From: Thiomicrospira sp. UBA5634
GTDB taxonomy: Bacteria; Pseudomonadota; Gammaproteobacteria; Thiomicrospirales; Thiomicrospiraceae
DNA: 5,616 nucleotides
Assembly: GCA_002421475.1 (NCBI GenBank)
Contig: DIJW01000193.1
Coordinates: 1-5,616, forward strand
Direction: 5' to 3'
Shown: positions 1 through 5,616 of the stretch, piece after piece
Position numbering within the stretch: the stretch's first letter is position 1
How the letters are laid out: each line of letters opens with the position of its first letter
Translations under genes and position numbers: made by a program
Notes under the pieces: generated by a model
Told to the model about the DNA's origin: nothing
Database searches by the model: none
What the model saw: only the letters and a program-made list of their open reading frames with translations

Positions 1-96
1 GTGTTAGCCATGTCACTGTTATACGGTATTTTATTAATTTTTGCCGCTTTACCAGGCCAAGTGTTTTATTTACGCAGCAACCACAAGTATTTCTAA
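1..96 (+). CDS. C-terminal fragment of a membrane protein, cut by the window edge
   Basis: An open frame runs from the first base of the window to a TAA stop at 94-96 and gives 31 residues. About 20 of them (from LAMSLLYG to ALPGQ) are hydrophobic enough for one transmembrane helix, followed by a short polar tail rich in basic and aromatic residues. The start lies outside the window. It is on the same strand as the glycosyltransferase and only 17 bp upstream, so the two are probably co-transcribed in a cell-surface or lipid glycosylation operon. The pattern of a last helix followed by ALPG and an aromatic tail faintly recalls flippase-like (lysylphosphatidylglycerol synthase transmembrane-type) proteins. 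Too little is visible to assign a family. Confidence 0.55.
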   Translation: MLAMSLLYGILLIFAALPGQVFYLRSNHKYF

Positions 97-103
97 GTTT
101 TTA

Positions 104-109
104 AAGGTG
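104..109 (+). promoter_or_regulatory. Ribosome binding site of the glycosyltransferase gene
   Basis: AAGGTG ends 4 bases before the ATG at 114 (6 bases from the AAGG part). It supports this start rather than the in-frame ATG five codons later, which has no such sequence at a suitable distance. Confidence 0.6.
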
Positions 110-113
110 CAAC

Positions 114-1331
114 ATGAACGTCGATTTAATGCGCAAAATAGACTATTACCTTGGCATTCCATTAAGTTTTATTGGTAGTGGCGTGGTCAAAGTTGTTGAT
201 TTAGTTCGCGACAATAAAAAAGTCACACCGAAAAAAATTCTGTTTGTCGAATTATCAGAAATGGGTAGCACGATTATTGCCGACCCGGCGATGAAACGCG
301 CACAAAAACATTTTGATGCCGAATTATTTTTTGTCATTTTCAGCAAAAACAAACCCAGCTTAGATTTACTTGGCACCGTCCCTGAACAAAACATTTTTAG
401 ATTACGTGAAGACAGCTTGTTTACGTTGATCGGTGATGCGATCAAGTTTTTATTTTGGTGCCGTAAAAACAAAATTGACACCGCAATTGATCTCGAACTG
501 TTTTCACGCGTATCGGCCTTACTGACCGGGTTCAGTTTTGCACGCAATCGTGTGGGTTATCATAACTTTCACGGCGAAGGCCTTTACCGTGGTCATATGC
601 TGACCCATAAAGTCAGCTACAACCCGCACATGCACATTGCCAAAAACTTTATCGCGTTGATTTATGCGTTAGAAGTGGCGGAAGACGAAAAACCTTACGC
701 CAAGGTGTTAATTCGTGATGAAGATATTCGTTTGGATCAGGTCAGTTTTAGCGCTGAACAACAAGCTCCTGTCGCGGATAAAATTAAAGCGTTATATGCT
801 GACTATGTACCCGGGCAGCAACGCTTAGTGTTAATTAATCCAAATGCGAGTGAATTATTACCACAACGTCGCTGGCCGAAAGACCGTTTTGAAGTCTTAA
901 TGCAGCGATTGCTTAATCAACACCAAGATATTCTAGTGTTAATAACCGGTGCGCCGGGCGAGTTTGATGAAGCCGAAGCGCTTCGTTTGCAACTTAATCA
1001 GCCGCGTTGCATTAACTTTGCCGGTCAGCTAAAACTGCAACAAATGCCAATTTTATATTGCATGAGTGAATTAATGGTGACCAATGATTCCGGCCCGGGG
1101 CATTTCTCATCCATTACGCCATTAAAAACCTTCGTGTTGTTTGGCCCGGAAACGCCTAAGCTCTATGGCTCGCTCGGCAATAGCACACCTATTTTTGCAG
1201 GTTTGGCTTGCTCACCTTGTGTGAGTGCCGCCAACCACCGTAAAACGCCTTGTACTGACCCGGTTTGTATGCGCGCAATCAGCGTCGATGAGGTTGAGCA
1301 AGCGGTTAATGCGCATTTAAATCACGCATAA
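114..1331 (+). CDS. Glycosyltransferase family 9 (heptosyltransferase-like)
   Basis: A 405-residue protein with the two-domain GT-B layout of the ADP-heptose:LPS heptosyltransferase family (GT9). The N-terminal Rossmann half begins at about residue 40 (KILFVELSEMGS). The C-terminal half begins with LVLINPNAS (about 238-246) and RRWP (252-255), and contains the GT9 signature NDSGPGH (324-330) followed by LFGPETP, where the nucleotide-sugar is expected to bind. A cysteine cluster (C366, C369, C380, C385) near the C-terminus resembles one seen in many GT9 proteins. The family transfers a sugar, classically heptose, onto lipid A-core or another surface glycan at the cytoplasmic face of the inner membrane; the sugar and acceptor here cannot be read from sequence. 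Position 52 is Ser where classical heptosyltransferases have the proposed catalytic Asp (Asp13 of E. coli WaaC, in a MGD motif). This suggests a divergent subfamily, so I do not call it WaaC, WaaF or WaaQ. No signal peptide or clear transmembrane helix is seen. Confidence 0.9.
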   Translation: MNVDLMRKIDYYLGIPLSFIGSGVVKVVDLVRDNKKVTPKKILFVELSEMGSTIIADPAMKRAQKHFDAELFFVIFSKNKPSLDLLGTVPEQNIFRLREDSLFTLIGDAIKFLFWCRKNKIDTAIDLELFSRVSALLTGFSFARNRVGYHNFHGEGLYRGHMLTHKVSYNPHMHIAKNFIALIYALEVAEDEKPYAKVLIRDEDIRLDQVSFSAEQQAPVADKIKALYADYVPGQQRLVLINPNASELLPQRRWPKDRFEVLMQRLLNQHQDILVLITGAPGEFDEAEALRLQLNQPRCINFAGQLKLQQMPILYCMSELMVTNDSGPGHFSSITPLKTFVLFGPETPKLYGSLGNSTPIFAGLACSPCVSAANHRKTPCTDPVCMRAISVDEVEQAVNAHLNHA

Positions 1332-1332
1332 A

Positions 1333-1370
1333 AAAACCACCAGGCCAGATATTTCAGGCCTGGTGGTTTT
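1333..1370. terminator. Bidirectional intrinsic terminator between convergent genes
   Basis: A perfect 14-bp inverted repeat, AAAACCACCAGGCC (1333-1346) and GGCCTGGTGGTTTT (1357-1370), encloses a 10-base loop. On the plus strand it starts one base after the glycosyltransferase stop and ends in TTTT. On the minus strand it lies 22 bp beyond the UmuD-like stop and runs into seven T (complement of A1330-1336), so it should work at least as well for the minus-strand operon. Both arms carry the word CAGGCCTGGTGG: 12/12 at 1355-1366, and 11/12 in the opposite orientation at 1337-1348. The same word recurs elsewhere in the window. Confidence 0.92.
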
Positions 1371-1392
1371 ATGTTTATACCATTTAGTGCGA

Positions 1393-2010
1393 TTAAAACT
1401 GACGAATAGTCGCGGTTACCACACCCCAAATGACCATATCAGAGTTTTCTCTAACTGGAATCGGTAAATAATGATCGTTCTCCGGGACTAACCACATGCC
1501 GGTTGATTTAATCGACAAACGTTTCACCGTTAACTCACCATCCAACGCAGCAATTACAACTTTGCCATCGCTAGGTTCTAAACTGCGATCAACGATTAAA
1601 ATGTCACCATTATGAATCCCGACTTTTTTCATTGAATCACCCTGAACTTTCAATAAAAACGTTGTTTCCGGGCGTTTAATCAACTGTTGATTCAAATCCA
1701 GCGCATACTCAATATTGTCATCTGCCGGCGATGGAAAACCGGCAACGACTTTATGCGAAAACAAAGGTAGTGGTTGATGCGAAGTGACGTTAGCTCGTTC
1801 AATAAGAACGCCATCACCCAAACTCGGCGGTGTTTCTAATATTGGCTGAGAGGTTTCAGGCAAGTCTGCTTGCCCTTGAAGCCAAGCTTTAACGAATGGA
1901 ATTTTGGATTCAGGCAACCGTACAACTTTAGTCGGTTCATTATACTGCCCCGAACCTTTTTTACGCCCGGCACCCTCGCGTGCACCACCACGTCCTTTAT
2001 TATCACTCAT
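1393..2010 (-). CDS. umuD: UmuD/LexA-family self-cleaving SOS protein with N-terminal extension (S24 peptidase)
   Basis: A 205-residue protein whose C-terminal half is a LexA/UmuD-type S24 serine peptidase domain. The cleavage site is A90-G91 (VVAGFPSPADD), the nucleophile is S126 in QGDSM, and the general base is K163 in VKRL. Cleavage site to Ser is 36 residues and Ser to Lys 37, exactly the spacing of E. coli UmuD (24, 60, 97); LexA has 35 for the first interval. In the family, RecA-ssDNA filaments trigger autocleavage; UmuD' then joins UmuC as polymerase V, while repressor members lose DNA binding. The first ~66 residues are extra relative to E. coli UmuD. They are basic, with GGAREGAGRKKGSG (8-21) and then TKVVRLPES (27-35), which could be a small DNA-binding part of ribbon-helix-helix type (inference). 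Acinetobacter UmuDAb is a similarly long UmuD that acts as an SOS repressor. No umuC lies next to it: a terminator and a convergent gene follow. GGTGA at 2018-2022, 7 bases upstream, supports the start. It follows the MerR-like gene by 71 bp. Confidence 0.9.
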   Translation of the reverse strand: MSDNKGRGGAREGAGRKKGSGQYNEPTKVVRLPESKIPFVKAWLQGQADLPETSQPILETPPSLGDGVLIERANVTSHQPLPLFSHKVVAGFPSPADDNIEYALDLNQQLIKRPETTFLLKVQGDSMKKVGIHNGDILIVDRSLEPSDGKVVIAALDGELTVKRLSIKSTGMWLVPENDHYLPIPVRENSDMVIWGVVTATIRQF

Positions 2011-2017
2011 CAGTTAT

Positions 2018-2022
2018 TCACC
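2018..2022 (-). promoter_or_regulatory. Ribosome binding site of the UmuD-like gene
   Basis: On the minus strand GGTGA lies 7 bases before the ATG at 2010, a good Shine-Dalgarno match at good spacing. It fixes the start, and therefore the reality of the N-terminal extension. Confidence 0.65.
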
Positions 2023-2068
2023 ATTTATATTTGAAACAGCGGATTGTTGTAATTAACCACTCGAATCA

Positions 2069-2084
2069 TTGTATTTGTATACTA
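2069..2084. promoter_or_regulatory. Possible degenerate LexA/SOS-type operator upstream of the UmuD-like gene
   Basis: On the minus strand the sequence reads TAGT-ATACAAAT-ACAA, the same 4-8-4 layout as the gammaproteobacterial LexA box CTGT-N8-ACAG, with an AT-rich spacer but imperfect half-sites. It contains an inverted repeat GTAT-N4-ATAC (2071-2082) and, on the plus strand, a tandem TTGTAT TTGTAT (2069-2080). It also overlaps a TACAAT that could be a -10 hexamer and the last codon of the MerR-like gene. It lies about 60 bp before the UmuD-like start, a suitable place for control by LexA or by the protein itself. The match is weak and may be chance. Confidence 0.25.
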
Positions 2085-2462
2085 ATAACGTTGTTGGATA
2101 TAACGTTTAAAAGTTAGCAATTCATTATGTAATGCTTTCAGCTTTTCCAGACTTCCGCCATTATCTACTTGTTCAATGTCTTCAACTAACGCTTGGGTAT
2201 AATTTGATTGGCTCAAACGCGCTTTAGCACCCGGTATCGTATATCCCTGATCATGCAATAAACTTTTAATTTCAATCAGCAGTTCGACGTCTGCTTTTTG
2301 ATAATACCGACGCCCGCGCCGCTTACTTGGATTAAGTTGGGGAAATACTTGTTCCCAATAACGTAACACATGCGATTTCAGTTGGCAGATTTCACTTACT
2401 TCACCAATAGTAAAGTATTTTTTATCTGGTAAATCAATCTCCAACTGCTGTGTTTTGGTCAT
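2082..2462 (-). CDS. MerR-family transcriptional regulator (conserved ihfA-linked type)
   Basis: A 126-residue protein with an N-terminal MerR-type winged helix-turn-helix. The recognition unit is YFTIGEVSEICQLKSHVLRYWE (beginning at residue 16), and the wing is KRRGRRYY (47-54). A second helical pair around GYTIPGAKARL (73-83) is followed by a probable helical dimerisation segment (about 104-124). There is no effector-binding domain and no cysteine pair of the MerR/CueR metal-sensor kind; the only Cys is C26. It belongs to the short MerR-like proteins found directly downstream of ihfA in many Gammaproteobacteria, including Pseudomonas, whose targets I do not know. It starts only 5 bp after the ihfA stop and lacks a convincing ribosome binding site, so translation is probably coupled to ihfA. 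No tRNA gene follows it here, although a tRNA-Pro follows in some relatives. Confidence 0.9.
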   Translation of the reverse strand: MTKTQQLEIDLPDKKYFTIGEVSEICQLKSHVLRYWEQVFPQLNPSKRRGRRYYQKADVELLIEIKSLLHDQGYTIPGAKARLSQSNYTQALVEDIEQVDNGGSLEKLKALHNELLTFKRYIQQRY

Positions 2463-2467
2463 ATTTT

Positions 2468-2758
2468 TTAGCCAAGATTATCAATTTGCGCTCTAAGTTT
2501 TTGCCCTGGTTTAAAGGTGACTACACGGCGTGCGGTAATAGGCACTTCTTCACCGGTACGGGGATTTCTGCCCGGACGAGAATTTTTGTCACGTAATTCA
2601 AAGTTGCCAAACCCAGAAATTTTAACACACTCACCGCTGACCAAAACATCGGTAATTTCTTGGAAAAATTGCTCAACCAATTCTTTTGATTCACGTTTAT
2701 TAAAGCCATACACTTCGGCTAACGATTCTGAAATTTCAGCTTTAGTTAAAGTTGCCAT
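2468..2758 (-). CDS. ihfA: Integration host factor subunit alpha
   Basis: A 96-residue DNABII-family protein, close to the 99 residues of E. coli IhfA. The start [13 protein letters not shown], the core [14 protein letters not shown] (45-58) and the DNA-binding arm [20 protein letters not shown] (61-80) are near-identical to IhfA rather than to HU or IhfB. The arm carries the proline that intercalates to kink DNA (P66 here, P65 in E. coli). With IhfB it forms the heterodimer that bends DNA sharply at specific sites in recombination, replication and transcription. It lies 10 bp after pheT, and its ribosome binding site overlaps the pheT stop codon, so it is clearly part of the pheST-ihfA operon. 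The C-terminus ends shortly after [12 protein letters not shown], three residues or so shorter than in E. coli, which should not matter. Confidence 0.98.
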   Translation of the reverse strand: MATLTKAEISESLAEVYGFNKRESKELVEQFFQEITDVLVSGECVKISGFGNFELRDKNSRPGRNPRTGEEVPITARRVVTFKPGQKLRAQIDNLG

Positions 2759-2764
2759 TTTTTG

Positions 2765-2769
2765 TCCTT
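2765..2769 (-). promoter_or_regulatory. Ribosome binding site of ihfA
   Basis: On the minus strand AAGGA lies 6 bases before the ihfA ATG. It overlaps the first base of the pheT stop codon's complement (2769-2771), so ribosomes ending pheT can reinitiate on ihfA. Confidence 0.75.
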
Positions 2770-5147
2770 TATCTTAACTGTGCGCCTAGGTTAACGCGCA
2801 CTTTTTCTATTATTTGTTCGATTAACGCTTCAACTTCACTATCTTGTAAAGTACGTTCCGCATGCTGAATTTTCAAGCTTAATGCAATGCTTTTATGCGT
2901 ATCGGCCACGCCCTGCCCTTGATAAACATCAAATAACTGTACTGCTTGTAGAATGTCAGAATGCACAGCCTTAACTGTATCAACCAATGCCTGTACTGAA
3001 ACTTGACGCTCGACTAAAAACGCTAAGTCACGCTGCACTTCGGGGAACTTAGAAATGCCTGTTACAGCCGGAACCTGCATTTTCAACAAACTGTCCATAA
3101 ACAGTTGGAACATAAATACAGCCCCATTTAACTCAAAAGCTTTTTGCCATTTTGGGTGCAGCTGCCCCATTAGACCGATATGCTGCCCATTTAAAGTGAT
3201 GGCTGCGCATTGTCCGGGGTGGAACTCGGTCGATTGAGCAGGTTCGAAACGTACCTGCCCCTCTAAATGACTCATTGACAATAGATTTTCTACATCACCT
3301 TTAAGATCAAAAAAGTCTACATTTCGCGATGCTTCATTCCAACCGGAAGGTGCTACATCACCACAAATGACGCCGCCGATCACCGGAACCTGCAGAATCT
3401 CAGCACCCTCTTGGCTGAACACCAGGCCTGTTTCAAATAAGCGAATACGGCTTTGCTGACGGTTCTGGTTGTAACTGACCGTTTTTAATAACCCCGGGAA
3501 TAAACTGGTGCGCATCACTTTCATATCTTCCGATATCGGGTTCTGCAACACCACATACGACATATCCGGTGACAGTTTTTGTAACGCCGGTTCTTCGACA
3601 AAACTATAGGTAATCACCTCATGATAACCGCGTTGCACTAGAGCTTGACGCAACATCTGTGTGTCTTGTTCCGACTCAGGGAGCGGCTTCAAACTCAAAG
3701 GCATCGCCACTTGGGTATCGGGTAAATTGTTATAACCGTAGACTCGGGCAATTTCTTCGACTAAATCCACTTCAATTTGCATATCAAAACGATAGGACGG
3801 CGCGATGACTTGCCAGCCTTCGTTGGTTGTTGTGACTTGGCAACCTAAACGATTTAACGTATCGACGATCACATTATCTTCAATCGTGGCACCTAACAAT
3901 CTGTGTAGCCGCGCACGGCGCAACTCAATTTGTTTCGCTGACGGCATAGCGCTGTGATCTACCACGCGCACCCAATCAGATACTTCGCCACCGGCAATCT
4001 CGGTTAATAACTGCAACGCGCGTGCTAAAGCTCGCTCCGGCAATAATGCATCAACCCCACGCTCAAAACGATGTGAAGAATCGGTGTGCAAACCATATTG
4101 ACGCGCTTTGCCAACAATCGCTAACGGCGAAAAGTGTGCGCATTCAAAAAACAACCGGTTGGTGTTATCGGTTACTGATGTGGCTAATCCCCCCATAATA
4201 CCGGCCAAAGCAATCGCGCCGGAATCATCCGCAATCACCAAACTATCGTTTTTTAGTGTCAGGTTTTTTTCATCTAATGTGACCAATGTTTCAGCGGCAT
4301 TGGCATAACGAACCTGTATCGAACCTTGCAATTTATCCGCATCAAACGCATGCATCGGCTGACCAAGCTCCAACATCACATAGTTGGTAATATCGACCGT
4401 CAAACTAATCGGACGTAAACCTGAACGCTCTAAACGCTCCACCATCCAGCTTGGTGTAGCGGCTTTTGCGTTATAGCCGCTAACAATACAACCTAAATAT
4501 TTTGGGCAGGCCTGGTGGTCAGCAACCATAACTTGCTGCGTGCACGCGCCATGTGTGTTTAAACTCACTGCATCAAAGGGTTGTTTAAATGATGCGCCGC
4601 TAATGAGCGCCACTTCACGCGCTAAACCTTCAACACTTAAACAATCAGCGCGGTTTGGGGTTAAATCAACATCCAACATTGTGTCATTCAGATTAAGCCA
4701 CTCGCGAATGTCCATACCAACTTGAGCATGATCCGCCAGTACTTTTAGGCCATCATAATCTTGCGCCAAACCCAGCTCAGTGCCTGAACACAACATCCCA
4801 AAAGACTCAACGCCACGCAGCTTGGCTTTTTTGATTTTAAAATCACCCGGCAACACCGCACCCACCATCGCGCAAGGTACTTTCATCCCCACTTTGACAT
4901 TGGGTGCGCCGCATACGATTTGAATCAGTTCCCCTGTACCCGCATCAACTTGGGTCACATTGAGTTTTTCCGCATCAGGGTGTTTTTCGACGGACATAAC
5001 CTGAGCAACCACTACCCCACTAAAATCCGGCGCAACCGACTCAAGGCTATCGACCTCCAGCCCGGCTAAACTCAACGCTTCTGACAGTGTATTGCTACAC
5101 CAATCCGGATTTACCCAAGTTCTTAACCACTGTTCACTTACTTTCAT
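2769..5147 (-). CDS. pheT: Phenylalanyl-tRNA synthetase beta subunit
   Basis: A complete 792-residue beta chain (795 in E. coli) of the cytoplasmic alpha2-beta2 enzyme that charges tRNA-Phe. Domains in order: the first ~40 residues ([12 protein letters not shown]) and a tRNA-binding OB fold (about 40-147); the B3/B4 editing domain (about 212-390) with the [17 protein letters not shown] and [13 protein letters not shown] motifs that line the Tyr-editing pocket; the B5 domain (about 402-477) with the acidic set D455, D461, E464, E465 in [19 protein letters not shown]; the catalytic-like core (about 480-690); and the C-terminal ferredoxin-like anticodon-binding domain from about 698 ([14 protein letters not shown]). 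In the editing motif Ser357 stands where E. coli has Ala (TDSS instead of TDAS), probably a neutral difference. The start at 5147 matches the family start; its ribosome binding site is weak (GAG, 8 bases upstream). It follows pheS by 70 bp and precedes ihfA by 10 bp. Its coding sequence holds two copies of the repeated CAGGCCTGGTGG word. Confidence 0.99.
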   Translation of the reverse strand: MKVSEQWLRTWVNPDWCSNTLSEALSLAGLEVDSLESVAPDFSGVVVAQVMSVEKHPDAEKLNVTQVDAGTGELIQIVCGAPNVKVGMKVPCAMVGAVLPGDFKIKKAKLRGVESFGMLCSGTELGLAQDYDGLKVLADHAQVGMDIREWLNLNDTMLDVDLTPNRADCLSVEGLAREVALISGASFKQPFDAVSLNTHGACTQQVMVADHQACPKYLGCIVSGYNAKAATPSWMVERLERSGLRPISLTVDITNYVMLELGQPMHAFDADKLQGSIQVRYANAAETLVTLDEKNLTLKNDSLVIADDSGAIALAGIMGGLATSVTDNTNRLFFECAHFSPLAIVGKARQYGLHTDSSHRFERGVDALLPERALARALQLLTEIAGGEVSDWVRVVDHSAMPSAKQIELRRARLHRLLGATIEDNVIVDTLNRLGCQVTTTNEGWQVIAPSYRFDMQIEVDLVEEIARVYGYNNLPDTQVAMPLSLKPLPESEQDTQMLRQALVQRGYHEVITYSFVEEPALQKLSPDMSYVVLQNPISEDMKVMRTSLFPGLLKTVSYNQNRQQSRIRLFETGLVFSQEGAEILQVPVIGGVICGDVAPSGWNEASRNVDFFDLKGDVENLLSMSHLEGQVRFEPAQSTEFHPGQCAAITLNGQHIGLMGQLHPKWQKAFELNGAVFMFQLFMDSLLKMQVPAVTGISKFPEVQRDLAFLVERQVSVQALVDTVKAVHSDILQAVQLFDVYQGQGVADTHKSIALSLKIQHAERTLQDSEVEALIEQIIEKVRVNLGAQLR
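3419..3430 (-). repeat. Copy of the 12-base word CAGGCCTGGTGG, 11/12, inside pheT
   Basis: On the minus strand the sequence is CAGGCCTGGTGT, one mismatch from the word. It encodes the Gly-Leu-Val of FETGLVF in PheT. Its reading frame and orientation relative to the gene differ from the other pheT copy, so protein conservation does not explain both. Confidence 0.6.
4507..4518 (+). repeat. Exact copy of the 12-base word CAGGCCTGGTGG inside pheT
   Basis: An exact plus-strand match, identical through a thirteenth base (T) to the copy in the right arm of the terminator at 1355-1367. On the coding (minus) strand it encodes the end of the DHQAC segment of the PheT editing domain. Confidence 0.7.
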
Positions 5148-5217
5148 TGCTTTAACTCATTAAAATTCGTTTATTTCGGTCTCATGATATGAGCACCAGG
5201 CCTGGTGGCAACAACAG
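5148..5217. other. pheS-pheT intergenic spacer with two adjacent inverted repeats
   Basis: A 70-bp gap separates pheS from pheT. It holds a perfect 14-bp palindrome, CACCAGGCCTGGTG (5194-5207), and right beside it a second inverted repeat, CTCAT-GAT-ATGAG (5181-5193). Neither is followed by a T run on the minus strand, so neither looks like an intrinsic terminator. pheT must be read through, because it needs to be made together with pheS. The first palindrome includes an exact CAGGCCTGGTGG (5197-5208). Confidence 0.6.
5197..5208 (+). repeat. Exact copy of the 12-base word CAGGCCTGGTGG in the pheS-pheT spacer
   Basis: An exact plus-strand match. Because its left flank is CAC, the opposite strand also matches at 11/12 (5193-5204), which makes the site almost fully palindromic. 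Confidence 0.7.

Positions 5218-5616
<399 letters not shown>

Noticed and set aside
146..547. 133-residue minus-strand open frame inside the GT9 gene
   Set aside because: It is antisense to a well-supported glycosyltransferase and has no recognisable domain.
2024..2029. TATAAA (minus strand) as a -10 element for the UmuD-like gene, with TTACAA 17 bases upstream
   Set aside because: Transcription would start within the ribosome binding site at 2018-2022, so the two cannot both be used, and the -35 match is poor.
2011..2081. tRNA-Pro gene expected after the MerR-like gene in some relatives
   Set aside because: The 71-bp gap is AT-rich, too short for a complete tRNA, and has no T-loop (GTTCGA-type) sequence.
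2517..2777. Open frames of 86 and 62 residues overlapping ihfA (plus strand 2517-2777, minus strand 2521-2709)
   Set aside because: Both lie across the full-length, near-textbook IhfA frame and have no family resemblance of their own.
3055..4725. Small plus-strand frames inside pheT (3055-3237, 4108-4308, 4540-4725)
   Set aside because: They are antisense to the intact PheT frame and have low-complexity, domain-free translations.
5194..5207. Palindrome in the pheS-pheT spacer as a transcription terminator
   Set aside because: There is no T run after it on the minus strand, and termination here would cut off pheT and ihfA.
4507..5208. CCTGGTGG inside the repeated word as an E. coli-type Chi site (GCTGGTGG)
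   Set aside because: It differs at the first base of the octamer, and the conserved repeat is longer than Chi, extending through CAGG on the left. No exact Chi octamer was noticed in the window.

Overview
The window looks like the chromosome of a free-living gammaproteobacterium of moderate to low GC. The evidence is the minus-strand order pheS - pheT - ihfA - MerR-like regulator, which is typical of Gammaproteobacteria, together with PheS, PheT and IhfA sequences that closely resemble the enterobacterial and pseudomonad proteins. I cannot name the genus from this sequence.

Left part, plus strand (1-1331): the last codons of a membrane protein are followed 17 bp later by a complete family 9 glycosyltransferase. 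This is the end of a cell-surface polysaccharide or lipid glycosylation cluster that continues to the left of the window. A strong hairpin terminator (1333-1370) begins one base after the glycosyltransferase stop codon. It sits between two convergent transcription units and can serve both.

Right part, minus strand (5616 down to 1393): the 3' part of pheS, then complete pheT, ihfA, a small MerR-family gene and a UmuD/LexA-type self-cleaving protein. PheS and PheT form phenylalanyl-tRNA synthetase, IhfA is one half of integration host factor, and the MerR-like gene is the conserved companion of ihfA. pheT-ihfA-merR are tightly packed (gaps of 10 and 5 bp). The UmuD-like gene follows after 71 bp and may have its own promoter. 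It has an N-terminal extension of about 66 residues relative to E. coli UmuD, and no umuC lies beside it.

Most of the window is ordinary housekeeping DNA. The least expected signal is a 12-base word, CAGGCCTGGTGG. It occurs three times exactly and at least twice more with one mismatch, in both orientations, inside pheT, in the pheS-pheT gap and as the two arms of the terminator. That pattern resembles DNA uptake sequences or another genome-wide repeated word. The second point of interest is the orphan, extended UmuD-like protein.
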